Positions 1 to 11,296 of a stretch of DNA of 64,000 nt are shown in pieces; the stretch's first letter is position 1, and the number at the start of each line of letters is the position of its first letter. The notes under the pieces are model-generated. The model saw only the letters and a program-made list of their open reading frames with translations, had not been told where the DNA came from and did no database searches. Source of the stretch: Brevundimonas albigilva (lineage in GTDB: Bacteria > Pseudomonadota > Alphaproteobacteria > Caulobacterales > Caulobacteraceae); NCBI RefSeq assembly GCF_023503965.1, contig NZ_CP097298.1, positions 434,001-498,000 of the forward strand, given 5' to 3'. The translations under genes were made by a program, and so were the position numbers.

Positions 1-662
1 CCGCGCCTGTCGCGGGCGGTCGCATGGCGCGTGGCGGATCCCGCCCCCGCATCGGCGCCGGCTTCCTCCCCGCCGCCCCGCCTCACGGTCCGCTACGCCC
101 CGGATGCGGAACGCCAGGCCCGGTTTTTCCGGGCCGCCGTCTCGGCCTGGACGGCGCCGGACCTGCGGCCCGCCTTCGACGCCGCCTCGACCGACAAGGC
201 GCTGGGCGCCGACCCCGGCGCGCTGGTGTGGCTGGCGGCCGGCGCTCCGTCCGCCGAGGTCGTCGCCTGGATCCGCGCCGGGGGCGTGGCCCTTCTGTCC
301 TCCGACGCCGTCCTGCCGTTCGAAGGCGAGGCCGTCGCCGCCTGGCGCGACGACGCCGGCGCGCCCTTGGCGATGCAGGGCCTGGTCGGCAAGGGGCGGG
401 TCGTGCATCTGACGCGGCCGCTGACGCCGTCGGCCATGCCCGCCGTGGCCCAGGCCGACTTTCCCGACGCGCTTTGGCGGCTGCTGGCGCCGTCGCCGCA
501 GCCCGCGCGCGTCGCCGCCGTCGATCACGCCCCGCTGACGGGGGGCCGGCTCCTCGGCTTCCGGCCGTGGACGCAAGACCCTGGCTGGCTGTGCTCGTCG
601 CCCTGCTGTTCGCGGTCGAGCGCTGGCTCGCCACCCGCCGACGTCGAGCGGTCGCGCCATGA
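1..662 (+). CDS. BatA-like membrane protein, 3' part (frameshifted, 5' end outside window)
   Basis: The frame is open from base 1, so the 5' end lies outside the window. The visible part is a soluble alpha/beta-type region followed by a C-terminal membrane helix (DARPWLAVLVALLFAVERW) and a basic tail, as in the membrane-anchored proteins beside MoxR ATPase and DUF58 genes (BatA/aerotolerance type). The reading frame breaks near 565-568. Adding one G there joins LLGFRP to VDARPWLAVL, so I read it as a single-base loss. The stop codon overlaps the next start (ATGA at 659-662), showing tight operon coupling with the DUF4175-type gene. The family call rests on context and the C-terminal anchor; no enzymatic function can be assigned. 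Confidence 0.5.
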   Translation, partial: APVAGGRMARGGSRPRIGAGFLPAAPPHGPLRPGCGTPGPVFPGRRLGLDGAGPAARLRRRLDRQGAGRRPRRAGVAGGRRSVRRGRRLDPRRGRGPSVLRRRPAVRRRGRRRLARRRRRALGDAGPGRQGAGRASDAAADAVGHARRGPGRLSRRALAAAGAVAAARARRRRRSRPADGGPAPRLPAVDARPWLAVLVALLFAVERWLATRRRRAVAP

Positions 663-2838
663 CCGCACGCAAACCCTCGCTCCAGCAGCAAGCCCTTCGG
701 CTTCAGAACGCCGCCCGCCGCCGCGCGGCCCTGGACACGCTGGCGATCGGCCTGCCGCTGACGACGGGCATTGTGCTTCTGTGCCTGCGGATTTTCGGTC
801 CGGAGGTCGCGGCCGCCGTCGCCGTCGGCCTGCTCCTGGCGACTTCGATCACGGCCGCCTGGCGGATCCGCCGTCTTGACCGGGCGTGGCTCGTCGCCCG
901 ACTGGACGCCGGCGCCCCGCCGTTGGAAGACAGCGCCGACCTGCTGTTCCGCGACCCCGCCGCGCTGAAGGGGTTCGCCGCCCTGCAACGCGGCCGCCTG
1001 GAGCGCCGAACGGACGCTCTGGAGCGAATGGATCTGCGGCCGCCGTGGTCGCGCCGGCCCATCGTCAGCGCTGTCTTGGTCGGCGCGGCGATCGGCCTGG
1101 CGGCGGCCATCTGGCCTTCCACGCAGCCGGTCGATGCAGGGCGCCGCGTCACGCCCCATAGCCGGGGCGCCGAAGGTGACGCGCACCCGCCTGCGGATCG
1201 TCCCGCCCGCCTATACGGGGCTGCCCGCGCGCGAGCAGCCCGCGCTGGACGCCCGCGCGCCAGAGGGATCACGTATCGAGTGGGTGATCGACATGGCGCC
1301 CGGGCCTGACGCCGCACAGCTGGTCTTTCCCGGCGCGGCGGCCGTGACGCTGGCCCGCCGGGGCGGCGGCTGGCGGGGCGCGACGACCCTGACCGCCTCG
1401 ACCCTCTATCGCCTGGAGGCCCAGGGGCTGGAGCGCCAGCGACTGCACCGGCTGAACGCCGTCATCGACGCCGCCCCGGTCGTTCGCATCGTGGAGCCCG
1501 ACGCCCAGTTGGTCCTGACGCGCCCCGGCCAGACGCGCTGGACCCCGGTGTTCGAGGTCACGGACGACTACGGCGTTGCGCCCGGCGCGGTGCTGCGCAT
1601 CGCCGTGACCCGGGGCGAGGGCGAGAACATCACCGTCAAGCATCGCACCCTGCCGCTGACGGTCGCGGCGACGGCCGGCGCAAGCGTTTCTCCGTCACCC
1701 TGGATCTGGCGCGCGAGGGCCTGGCGCCGGGCGGCGACATGATCGTGCAGCTGGCGGCGCGCGACAATCGCGCCCCGGCTCCGCAGACGGTCGACGGCCC
1801 CAGCGTGATCCTGCGCTGGCCGTCGGCCCAGGGGCTGGAGGGCGGCCTGGACGGCATGGTCCGCCAGACCCTGCCCGCCTACTTCCGCAGCCAGCGGCAG
1901 ATCATCATCGACGCCGAGGCGCTGATCGCGGATCGCCGCCGGATCGGCGCCGACCGGTTCCAGAGCCGCTCCAACGCGTTGGGCGCCGACCAGGCTCAGT
2001 TGCGCCTGCGCTATGGCCAGTTCATGGGCGAAGAGGCCGAGGGCGGCGGCGCCGGCGGAATCGCGCTGCCGACAAACGACGCGCCCTCGCGCCCGGCGCT
2101 TCCGACCAACGACGCCCCCGCGCCGGCCCCGGCGGCGGCCGAGGCCGATCACGATCATGCGGATCACGACCACGCCGATCACGACCACGCGCATGACGCC
2201 GGACCGCCCGCCTTCGGCTCGCAGATGGATGTGACGGCGCAGTTCGGCCACGTCCACGACACGCCGGAGGCGGCGACGCTGTTCGACCCCGGCACGCGCG
2301 ACACCCTGCGCCAGGCGCTGAACGCCATGTGGGGCTCCGAACGCGCCCTTCGCCAGGGTCTGCCGGAAGACGCCCTGCCCTACGCCCACCGCGCGCTGGA
2401 GCTGCTGAAGGAGGCCCAGCAGGCCACGCGATCTTCCTGGCGCGCACCGGCGCGAACCTGCCGCCCGTCGACCTGTCGCGCCGCCTGAGCGGAGACCGCG
2501 ACGGGATCGTCGGCGGGGCGTTCGCCGCCCTGCCGGACCGGACCGCCGACGCCACGGCCGCCGACGTCTGGCGCGCCCTTCAAGAGCGGCCGGGCCCGAC
2601 GGGGCCCCTGAGATTGGACGCGCTGGATCGCTGGGTTCGCGACAACCGCGGCCGGCTGCAGGACCCGCTGGCGCTGACGGCGGCCATCGACACCGTCCGC
2701 AACGAACCCGATTGCCGGCCGTGCCGCGCCCGGCTGCGCGCCCTTCTCTGGACCGCGCTGGATCGGCCGCCGCCCGCCGTCCAGCGTCGCACGGCGCCGG
2801 ACGCGCGCGGGCGGCGCTATCTGGAGGCCCTGCAATGA
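659..2838 (+). pseudogene. DUF4175-type (TIGR02302-like) membrane protein, three frameshifts
   Basis: The start overlaps the previous stop by 4 bases. The N-terminus has two hydrophobic segments (about residues 35-75), then a third near residue 140. After these comes the typical RIVPPAYTGLPAREQPAL segment and an Ig-like region with VTDDYGVAPGA, as in the large DUF4175 membrane proteins encoded beside MoxR/DUF58 genes. The middle holds a His/Asp-rich repeat. The frame changes three times: between about 1125 and 1165, near 1670-1682, and at 2430/2431 where one base appears lost (QQATR then IFLARTG). Repaired, the protein would be about 725 residues. The stop overlaps the next start (ATGA at 2835-2838). 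Function is unknown; a role in envelope integrity is only an inference from the neighbourhood. Confidence 0.6.
2147..2197 (+). repeat. His/Asp-rich 15-bp tandem repeat in the DUF4175-type gene
   Basis: Three consecutive DHDHA units, then HD, lie in the correct frame of the surrounding gene. The nucleotide repeat is imperfect (GAT/GAC and CAC/CAT alternate), so selection seems to act on the peptide. It follows a duplicated LPTNDAP motif in an Ala/Pro-rich linker. A metal-binding role is possible but unproven. Confidence 0.75.
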
Positions 2839-4636
2839 CCGGGGCCGCCTCCATTCCCGTTTGGGTCGGCGTCGCCATCGGCCTGATCGTGGCGATCAGC
2901 CTGGCGCGGCTGATCCTGTGGCGACAGGCGGCGCCCGTCGACCAGCGTTCGTCCCTGTGGCGGCTGGCCCTGCTGATGACGCTGAACGTCGCGGCGGGCG
3001 CGCTGCTTTATCTGACCCTGTTCCCGCCAGCCACGTCGCTGCGGGCGGGCGCCCTGGTGGTGGCCACGCGGGGGGCGCCCGGCGTTATCGCGACCGGACC
3101 GGGGGACAGGCTGATCGCCCTGCCCGAAGCCGGCGCCGTGGCGGGGGCCGAACCGGCGCCGGACCTGGCCACGGCCTTGCGACGGTTTCCCGACGCCGCC
3201 CGCCTGCGGATCGTGGGCGGCGGGCTGGAACCGCGCGACCTGCAGCCCCTGCCTGTTCCGACGACCTATGCGCCGCCCCCTTGCGCGAGGCGTCATCGAA
3301 GCGGCCCTGCCCGCACCGGTCGCCCCAGGCGGAACGTTCAGCGTGGCGGGGCGGGTCGGCGCCCTGCCCTCCGGCTCGATCGCCCTGGTCGATCCGTCCA
3401 ACGCGGTGGTGGATCACGCCGCCGTCGTCGCCGGCGGCCGCTTCACGCTGCGATCCAGCGCGCGGGTGGCGGGTCAGGCCCTGTTCGCCCTTCGCCTGCA
3501 GGACGCCGCCGGCCGCACGGTCGAGCAGATCGCCGTGCCCGTCGACGCCCGCCCTGCGCCGCGTCCTCGGGTCCTGGCCCTGGAAGGCGCGCCCAACCCC
3601 GAGACCAAATATCTGCGCCGGTGGGCCCAGGACGCCGACGTCGATCTGCGCCTCCAGGTCGATCTGGGCGGGGGCCTGCAGATGGGCGACCCGCCGGGGG
3701 CGCTGACGGCGGCCCGTCTTCGCGACGTCGACCTGCTGGTCATCGACGACCGGCGTTGGGAAGGCCTGTCCCCTCAGGCGCGCGCGGCCGTGACGGCGGC
3801 GGTGCGCGACGGGATGGGCCTTCTGCTGCGGCCGACCGACGCCCTGTCCGGCGCCACGCGTCGCGAATGGGCGGCGCTGGGCTTTCCGCTGAGCGGCGGC
3901 GGCGACGCCCGCGAGGTGGAGTTGCCCCCGCCCCGGCGTCGACGACCAGCGGCGACGCCGCCGTGCGCGCCGAGACGCCGGCGCCCCTGGAACGGCGCGA
4001 CTTCACCCTGTCCGGATCCGATACGGCGTCCCTACTGCGCGCCGCGGACGGAACCGAACTCGCGGGGTGGCGCCCGCTGGGTCTGGGCCGGGTCGGCGTC
4101 TGGACCGTCGCCGACAGCTATGTGCTTGTCCTGACCGGCCGGGGCGATACGCACGGCGCGCTGTGGAGCGCGCTTTTCTCCGGCCTGTCACGGCCCGAGC
4201 CGAGCCGCAGGCTGCACGTCGACGGCTTCTCGACGGCGGGCGTGCGACTGGTGGCGTGCGCGGTCGCCGCGAACACGATCGTCGTCGATCCGGCCGGACG
4301 AGAAAGCCGTCTGCTGGTCGATCCCGCAACCGGCGACCACGCCTGCGCCGCCTACTGGCCGCAACGCGCGGGCTGGCACATGGCGCGGACGCCGGACGGC
4401 GCGCAGACCGCCTTCTATGTTCACCCGCGTGACGCGGCGCCGTCGCTTCGGGCGTTCCAGGCGCGCGAGGCCACCCGCCAATTGGCCGCCGTTTCAGCCC
4501 CCGGCCCGCCGCCGCGGCGGCCGACCGGCACGGACGCGGCGCGGCCTGGCCCTGGTTCGCCGCGCTGCTGGCCGTCCTCGCGTTTCTGTGGACAATCGAG
4601 CGCTGGCGGCCGAAGCGGACCGCGCCTGGGGACTGA
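2835..4636 (+). pseudogene. membrane protein with glutamine-amidotransferase-like fold, three frameshifts
   Basis: Two N-terminal membrane helices (about residues 8-25 and 42-62) are followed by an Ig-like part and a segment with ALEGAPNPETKYLRRW and LLVIDDRRWEGL. That segment resembles the class I glutamine-amidotransferase-like domain of membrane proteins at the end of MoxR/DUF58 clusters. The C-terminus has a third helix (WPWFAALLAVLAFLWTIERW) and ends at 4636. The frame breaks near 3271-3281, near 3923-3935 in a C-rich run, and between 4497 and 4543. Repaired length is about 600 residues. No catalytic Cys-His-Glu triad could be recognised, so enzymatic activity is doubtful. This is the third broken gene in a row. 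Confidence 0.5.
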
Positions 4637-4668
4637 GGCCCGGCGCGGTGGGCGATTTCGCTTGCATA

Positions 4669-4694
4669 ATCATATAAGGATATCCTTATATGAT
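4669..4694. promoter_or_regulatory. perfect 26-bp palindrome, probable operator of the ArsR-methyltransferase gene
   Basis: Positions 4669-4694 read the same on both strands without mismatch, centred on GATATC, with inner arms ATATAAGG/CCTTATAT. It is an AT-rich island in very GC-rich DNA and ends 3 bases before the ATG of the regulator gene. A dimeric ArsR-family winged helix would be expected to bind such a site, so autoregulation of the methionine operon is the natural reading. No T-tract follows, so it is unlikely to be a terminator. Confidence 0.8.
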
Positions 4695-4697
4695 GCC

Positions 4698-5672
4698 ATG
4701 ACCCTGACCGCGGATCAAACCGTCGAAGCCCTGCGCGCTGCTGGCGAACCGACCCGCCTGCGCGTGCTGTCGCTGCTGGCGGGGGAAGAACTGTCGGTCA
4801 TGGAACTGTCCCGCATCCTGGACCAGAGCCAGCCGCGCGTGTCGCGCCACCTGAAGCTGATGACGGATGCGGGCCTGATCGAGCGCTTTCCCGACGGCGC
4901 GCGCGTCTATTACCGCCTGTCGCACGACGCCCAGGCGCGGCGACTGATCGATACGGTCCTGGATATCCTGGCCGACGACGCCGGCGAGGCCGACCACCGT
5001 CGCCTGGATGAGGTCCGCAAGGATCGCGAGGAAGCCGCCGCCGCCTATTTCGAACAGATCGCCCCCCAATGGGACAGGTTGCGCTCTCTCTACGTCAGCG
5101 AGAATGCGGTCGAGGCGGCGCTGGAGCAGGCCGCCGGTCCCGGCCCGTTCGAACGCGTGGTCGATCTGGGCACCGGTTCGGGCCGGATGCTGACCCTGTT
5201 CGGCAAGAAGGCGAAGATGGCGGTGGGCCTGGACCTGAGCCAGAACATGCTGAACATCGCCCGGACCAATGTGTCGAAGGCCGGGCTGGACAAGGTCGAA
5301 CTGCGCCACGGCGACATCTTCGCCACCCGCCTGCCGGTCCACAGCGCCGATCTGGTGATCGTGCATCAGGTGCTGCACTACCTGGCCGATCCCGCCGCCG
5401 CCGTGGCCGAGGCCGCGCGGCTGGTCAGCCCGGGCGGGCGCCTGCTGATCGTCGACTTCGCGCCGCACGACTTCGAACACATGCGCGAGGCGCATCAGCA
5501 TCGCCGTCTCGGCTTCGCCGACACCGAGATCGCCGGCTGGCTGAAGGAGGCGGGCCTGACCAGCTTCGCCCCCATCGCCCTGCCGCCCGACCGCGAGGGC
5601 CTGACCGTGACCATCTGGACCGGCGAACGCCCCGCCGTCCCCTCAGCCGTCCAAGATCGAAAGACCGCCTGA
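4698..5672 (+). CDS. ArsR-family regulator fused to a SAM-dependent methyltransferase domain (SahR-like)
   Basis: The product is 324 residues. Residues 1-95 form an ArsR winged helix (LRVLSLLAGEELSVMELSRIL, then a recognition helix with QPRVSRHLKLM). Residues about 115-310 are a class I methyltransferase: motif I VVDLGTGSGRML, an acidic motif II (GLDLSQNML), and a later GGRLLIVDF strand. ArsR-methyltransferase fusions beside metF/metH in Alphaproteobacteria are thought to sense S-adenosylhomocysteine or S-adenosylmethionine and control the methionine cycle (SahR-like); this is family knowledge, not visible in the sequence. The gene follows a 26-bp palindrome and its stop overlaps the metF start (TGATG). 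Whether the domain methylates a substrate or only binds ligand is open. Confidence 0.85.
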   Translation: MTLTADQTVEALRAAGEPTRLRVLSLLAGEELSVMELSRILDQSQPRVSRHLKLMTDAGLIERFPDGARVYYRLSHDAQARRLIDTVLDILADDAGEADHRRLDEVRKDREEAAAAYFEQIAPQWDRLRSLYVSENAVEAALEQAAGPGPFERVVDLGTGSGRMLTLFGKKAKMAVGLDLSQNMLNIARTNVSKAGLDKVELRHGDIFATRLPVHSADLVIVHQVLHYLADPAAAVAEAARLVSPGGRLLIVDFAPHDFEHMREAHQHRRLGFADTEIAGWLKEAGLTSFAPIALPPDREGLTVTIWTGERPAVPSAVQDRKTA

Positions 5673-6615
5673 TGGCCAGCCTGTCCGAAGCCCGCGCCCT
5701 GCTGCTGTCGCCGCTCGGTCCGGTCGCCCGCGCCGGATCGAACCATGCGCCCGTGCGCGTGTCGTTCGAGTTCTTTCCGCCCAAGTCGGATGACGCCGAG
5801 GCCAGCCTGTGGAAAGCGATCCGGCGGCTGGAACCGCTGAACCCGGCCTTCGTCTCAGTCACCTACGGGGCGGGCGGCTCCACGCGCGAACGCACGCACC
5901 GCACGGTCCAGCGCATCATCGCCGAGACCGCCCTGCGCCCCGCCGCCCACCTGACCTGCGTCGAGGCCAGCCGCGACGAGGTCGACGAGGTCATCGACAG
6001 CTACAAGGCCATCGGCGTCGACCACATCGTCGCCCTGCGCGGCGACCCGCCGGGTGGAGACGGAATCGGCGGCGTGTATCGACCGCGCGCCGACGGCTAC
6101 GCCAATGCGACCGAACTGACCGCCGCCATCGGCCGCGCCGGCGGGTTCGAGGTGACGGTCGCGCCTATCCCGAGAAACATCCCGAAAGCCCGTCGATCGA
6201 CCACGACATCGACGTGCTGAAGGCCAAGGTCGACGCCGGGGCCACCCGCGCGGTCAGCCAGTTCTTCTTCGACATCGACGCCTTCCTGCGCTTCCGCGAC
6301 CGGGTGCGGGCGGCGGGCGTGACCATTCCGCTGATCCCCGGCGTCATGCCGGTGTCGAACTTCAACGGCCTGAAGCGGATGAGCGCCGCCTGCGGCGCCG
6401 CGGTGCCCGACTGGCTGGCGGCCCATTTCGACGGTCTGGACGACGACCCCGAGACCCGCAAGCTTCTGGCCGCCTCGGTCGCCGCCGAAACCTGCGCCCG
6501 GTTGCAGGAAGAAGGCTTCAGCGACTTCCACTTCTACACCCTGAACCGCGCCGACCTGGTCTATGCGATCTGCCGGGTGCTGGGCGTGCGTGAACAGAAG
6601 GCGGTCGCCCAATGA
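5672..6615 (+). CDS. metF: methylenetetrahydrofolate reductase (frameshifted)
   Basis: MetF reduces 5,10-methylene-THF to 5-methyl-THF, the methyl donor for methionine synthase. The sequence shows VSFEFFPPK, then FVSVTYGAGGSTRERT, a HLTCVEASRDEVDEV strand and ALRGDPP, all hallmarks of the TIM-barrel flavoprotein. Later come DAGATRAVSQFFFD and IPLIPGVMPVSNF. The frame breaks near 6163: GTCGCGCCTATCCC should probably have one more G, giving FEVTVAAYPEKHPESPS. Repaired length is about 314 residues, normal for MetF. The start overlaps the regulator stop and the stop overlaps the metH start, so the three genes form one operon. Confidence 0.9.
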
Positions 6616-7704
6616 CGCCCCCCCGCCCGCGCCGACCGCATCGCCGCCCTGCATGCGGCGGCGAAGGAACGCATCCTGGTGCTGGACGGCAGCTGGGGCG
6701 TGATGATCCAGCGGCGCGGCCTGAGCGAGGCCGACTTCCGCGCCGATCGCTTCGTCGCCGCCAACGGCTATGACGAAAAGCAGCAGATGAAGGGGAACAA
6801 CGACATCCTCTGCATCACCCGGCCCGACATCATCGCCGACCTGCACGAGCAGTATTACGCCGCCGGCGCCGACATCTCCGAGACCAACACCTTCTCGGCG
6901 ACGACCATCGCCCAGGAAGACTACGCCCTGGACGAACAGGCGGTGTGGGACATCAATCTGGAAGGCGCGAAACTGGCGCGCGCCGCCGCCGACCGCTGGA
7001 CCGAGAAGCAGCCGGACAAGCCCCGCTTCGCCGCCGGCTCCATCGGTCCCCTGAACAAGATGCTGTCGATGTCGTCGGACGTGAACGATCCCGGCGCCCG
7101 CAGCGTGACCTTCGACCAGGTCTATGAGGCCTATCGCCATCAGGTGAAGGCGCTGAACGAAGGCGGCGTCGATCTGTATCTGATCGAGACCATCACCGAC
7201 ACGCTGAACTGCAAGGCCGCGATCAAGGCGATCAAGGATCTGGAGGACGAGGGCATGGACGCCCTGCCCATCTGGATTTCCGGCACCATCACCGACCGTT
7301 CGGGCCGCACCCTGTCGGGCCAGACGGCCGAGGCCTTCTGGAACAGCGTGCGTCACGCCAAGCCCTTCGCCGTCGGCTTCAACTGCGCCCTGGGCGCCGA
7401 TCTGATGCGCCCGTTCATCGCCGAACTGAGCCGCGTGGCCGACACCCTGGTCGCCGCCTATCCCAACGCCGGCCTGCCCAACGCCATGGGCCAGTACGAC
7501 GAGCAGCCGCACGAGACCGCCCACTTCATCGAGGAATGGGCCGCCTCCGGCCTGGTCAACATCGTCGGCGGCTGCTGCGGCACCACGCCGGATCACATCC
7601 GGCACGTGGCCGAAGAAGTCGCGCCGCTGAAGCCCCGCGCGGTCCCGGAGCGGCCGGTGGCGCTGCGCCTGTCGGGGCTCGAGCCGTTCGAGTTGGTGGC
7701 GTGA
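6612..7704 (+). CDS. metH: methionine synthase, homocysteine-binding module (split MetH part 1, frameshift at start)
   Basis: This is the N-terminal homocysteine S-methyltransferase domain of cobalamin-dependent methionine synthase encoded as a separate gene. It carries [10 protein letters not shown] near the start, SETNTFSAT, and the zinc ligands in GFNCALG and [12 protein letters not shown] 6612 overlaps the metF stop, but its frame is shifted in a run of seven C (6618-6624). Removing one C gives [29 protein letters not shown], which matches MetH N-termini. Without repair the frame would start at GTG 6679. Repaired length is about 363 residues. The folate, cobalamin and activation modules lie in the next gene. 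Confidence 0.88.
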
Positions 7705-7719
7705 GACACGAATGGACAA

Positions 7720-7893
7720 ATCCTCCCCCGCCCTGCGGGGAGGGGGACCGCGGAGCGGTGGAGGGGGCGACAATGCCTCCGCCGTCTGCCGCCTCGCTCG
7801 AATCAATATCCCGGAAGCGCAGGCATCTCATTTGCGTCCGCCCCCTCCACCACGCTTCGCGCGGTCCCCCTCCCCGCTTCGCAAGGGAGGATC
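7720..7893. repeat. inverted pair of GC-rich intergenic repeats between the metH genes
   Basis: Left arm 7720-7771 and right arm 7836-7893 are imperfect inverted copies. Both contain a GCGGGGAGGGGGACCGCG-like core, a short hairpin and a GTGGAGGGGGCG end, and they are separated by about 64 bases. They look like the dispersed palindromic intergenic elements common in Caulobacterales. The outer end of the right arm supplies the GGGAGG Shine-Dalgarno of metH part 2, so the repeat may fold over its own ribosome site. No coding function was seen. Confidence 0.7.
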
Positions 7894-7896
7894 TAG

Positions 7897-10563
<2,667 letters not shown>

Positions 10564-10605
10564 CCGAAGCCGGGCCGCCGTCGACAATCCGAGCCCGGAC
10601 CGCGA

Positions 10606-11160
10606 TCAGTCCGTCGGCGTTGCGTCCTGAAGCCCAACCTCGGCCGGCGTGGCCGGCGGCGTGGTGATGTTGTCGCGAATGCGCCGTGCGGCGTGCTCGC
10701 AACGTCCCGGCAGGCCGAAGAACAGCCCGAAGGCCTGGCTGCGGCTGGTCTCGTCCGCATTGGCGAGCAGAGGCGCCCATTGGGCCTTGGCCGCGGCGGC
10801 CGCCCTTTGGGCCTCGGCCTTGGCGGCGGCGGACTGACGGGGCTCGGCCGCGACCAGGGCGCTGCGGAAATCCTGCGCCTCCAGCCGCCCCAGTCTGACC
10901 AGTTCGGTGTCCTCGGCCGAGCGATCCGTCAGGGTGTCGCCCAGATCGGCGTGACCCGTCACCAACGCATCGCACCACGCCACCAGCGGATAATCCTGCG
11001 TCGGCGCCCCGCGCGGCAGAGGATTGGAATAGGCCAAGGCTTCGCGCAGGCGCACGGAATCGGCGGACTCGGAAACGGACGAAGCCGTGGCGATGGGGCC
11101 ATCGCCGGGCGGGGTTTGTTGCAAGGTGAACGCGGCGGTGATCGCCAAGGCCAGAAACAT
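10606..11160 (-). CDS. hypothetical secreted protein, 184 aa
   Basis: I do not recognise this protein. It begins with a short hydrophobic segment (MFLALAITAAFTL) that could be a signal peptide, followed by QQTPPGDGP. The mature part is helical and Ala/Gln/Glu-rich (RQSAAAKAEAQRAAAAAKAQW) and has two cysteines, in AWCDAL and GRCEHA. It ends convergently with metH part 2, 42 bases away. The frame ends cleanly at 10606. Confidence 0.6.
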   Translation of the reverse strand: MFLALAITAAFTLQQTPPGDGPIATASSVSESADSVRLREALAYSNPLPRGAPTQDYPLVAWCDALVTGHADLGDTLTDRSAEDTELVRLGRLEAQDFRSALVAAEPRQSAAAKAEAQRAAAAAKAQWAPLLANADETSRSQAFGLFFGLPGRCEHAARRIRDNITTPPATPAEVGLQDATPTD

Positions 11161-11243
11161 GCAATCTCATTCAGGGCGGCGTCGAACTCGCTTCAAACGC
11201 AAGGAGAGCTTGAGCGTTGCCAATGGCCGTTTGGAGGCGCGCC

Positions 11244-11277
11244 AAAAGAAAAAGGGCGGACCTTGCGGTCCGCCCTT
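11244..11277 (-). terminator. rho-independent terminator of the TonB receptor gene
   Basis: An 11-bp perfect stem (AAGGGCGGACC / GGTCCGCCCTT) with loop TTGC at 11252-11277 is followed on the minus strand by TTTTTCTTTT. It lies just after the end of the minus-strand TonB receptor. Confidence 0.9.
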
Positions 11278-11296
11278 CGCTCGTATCGATCCGCTC

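Noticed and set aside
4669..4694. terminator of the preceding membrane-protein gene
   Set aside because: AT-rich palindrome without a T-tract, ending 3 bases before a start codon; an operator explains it better.
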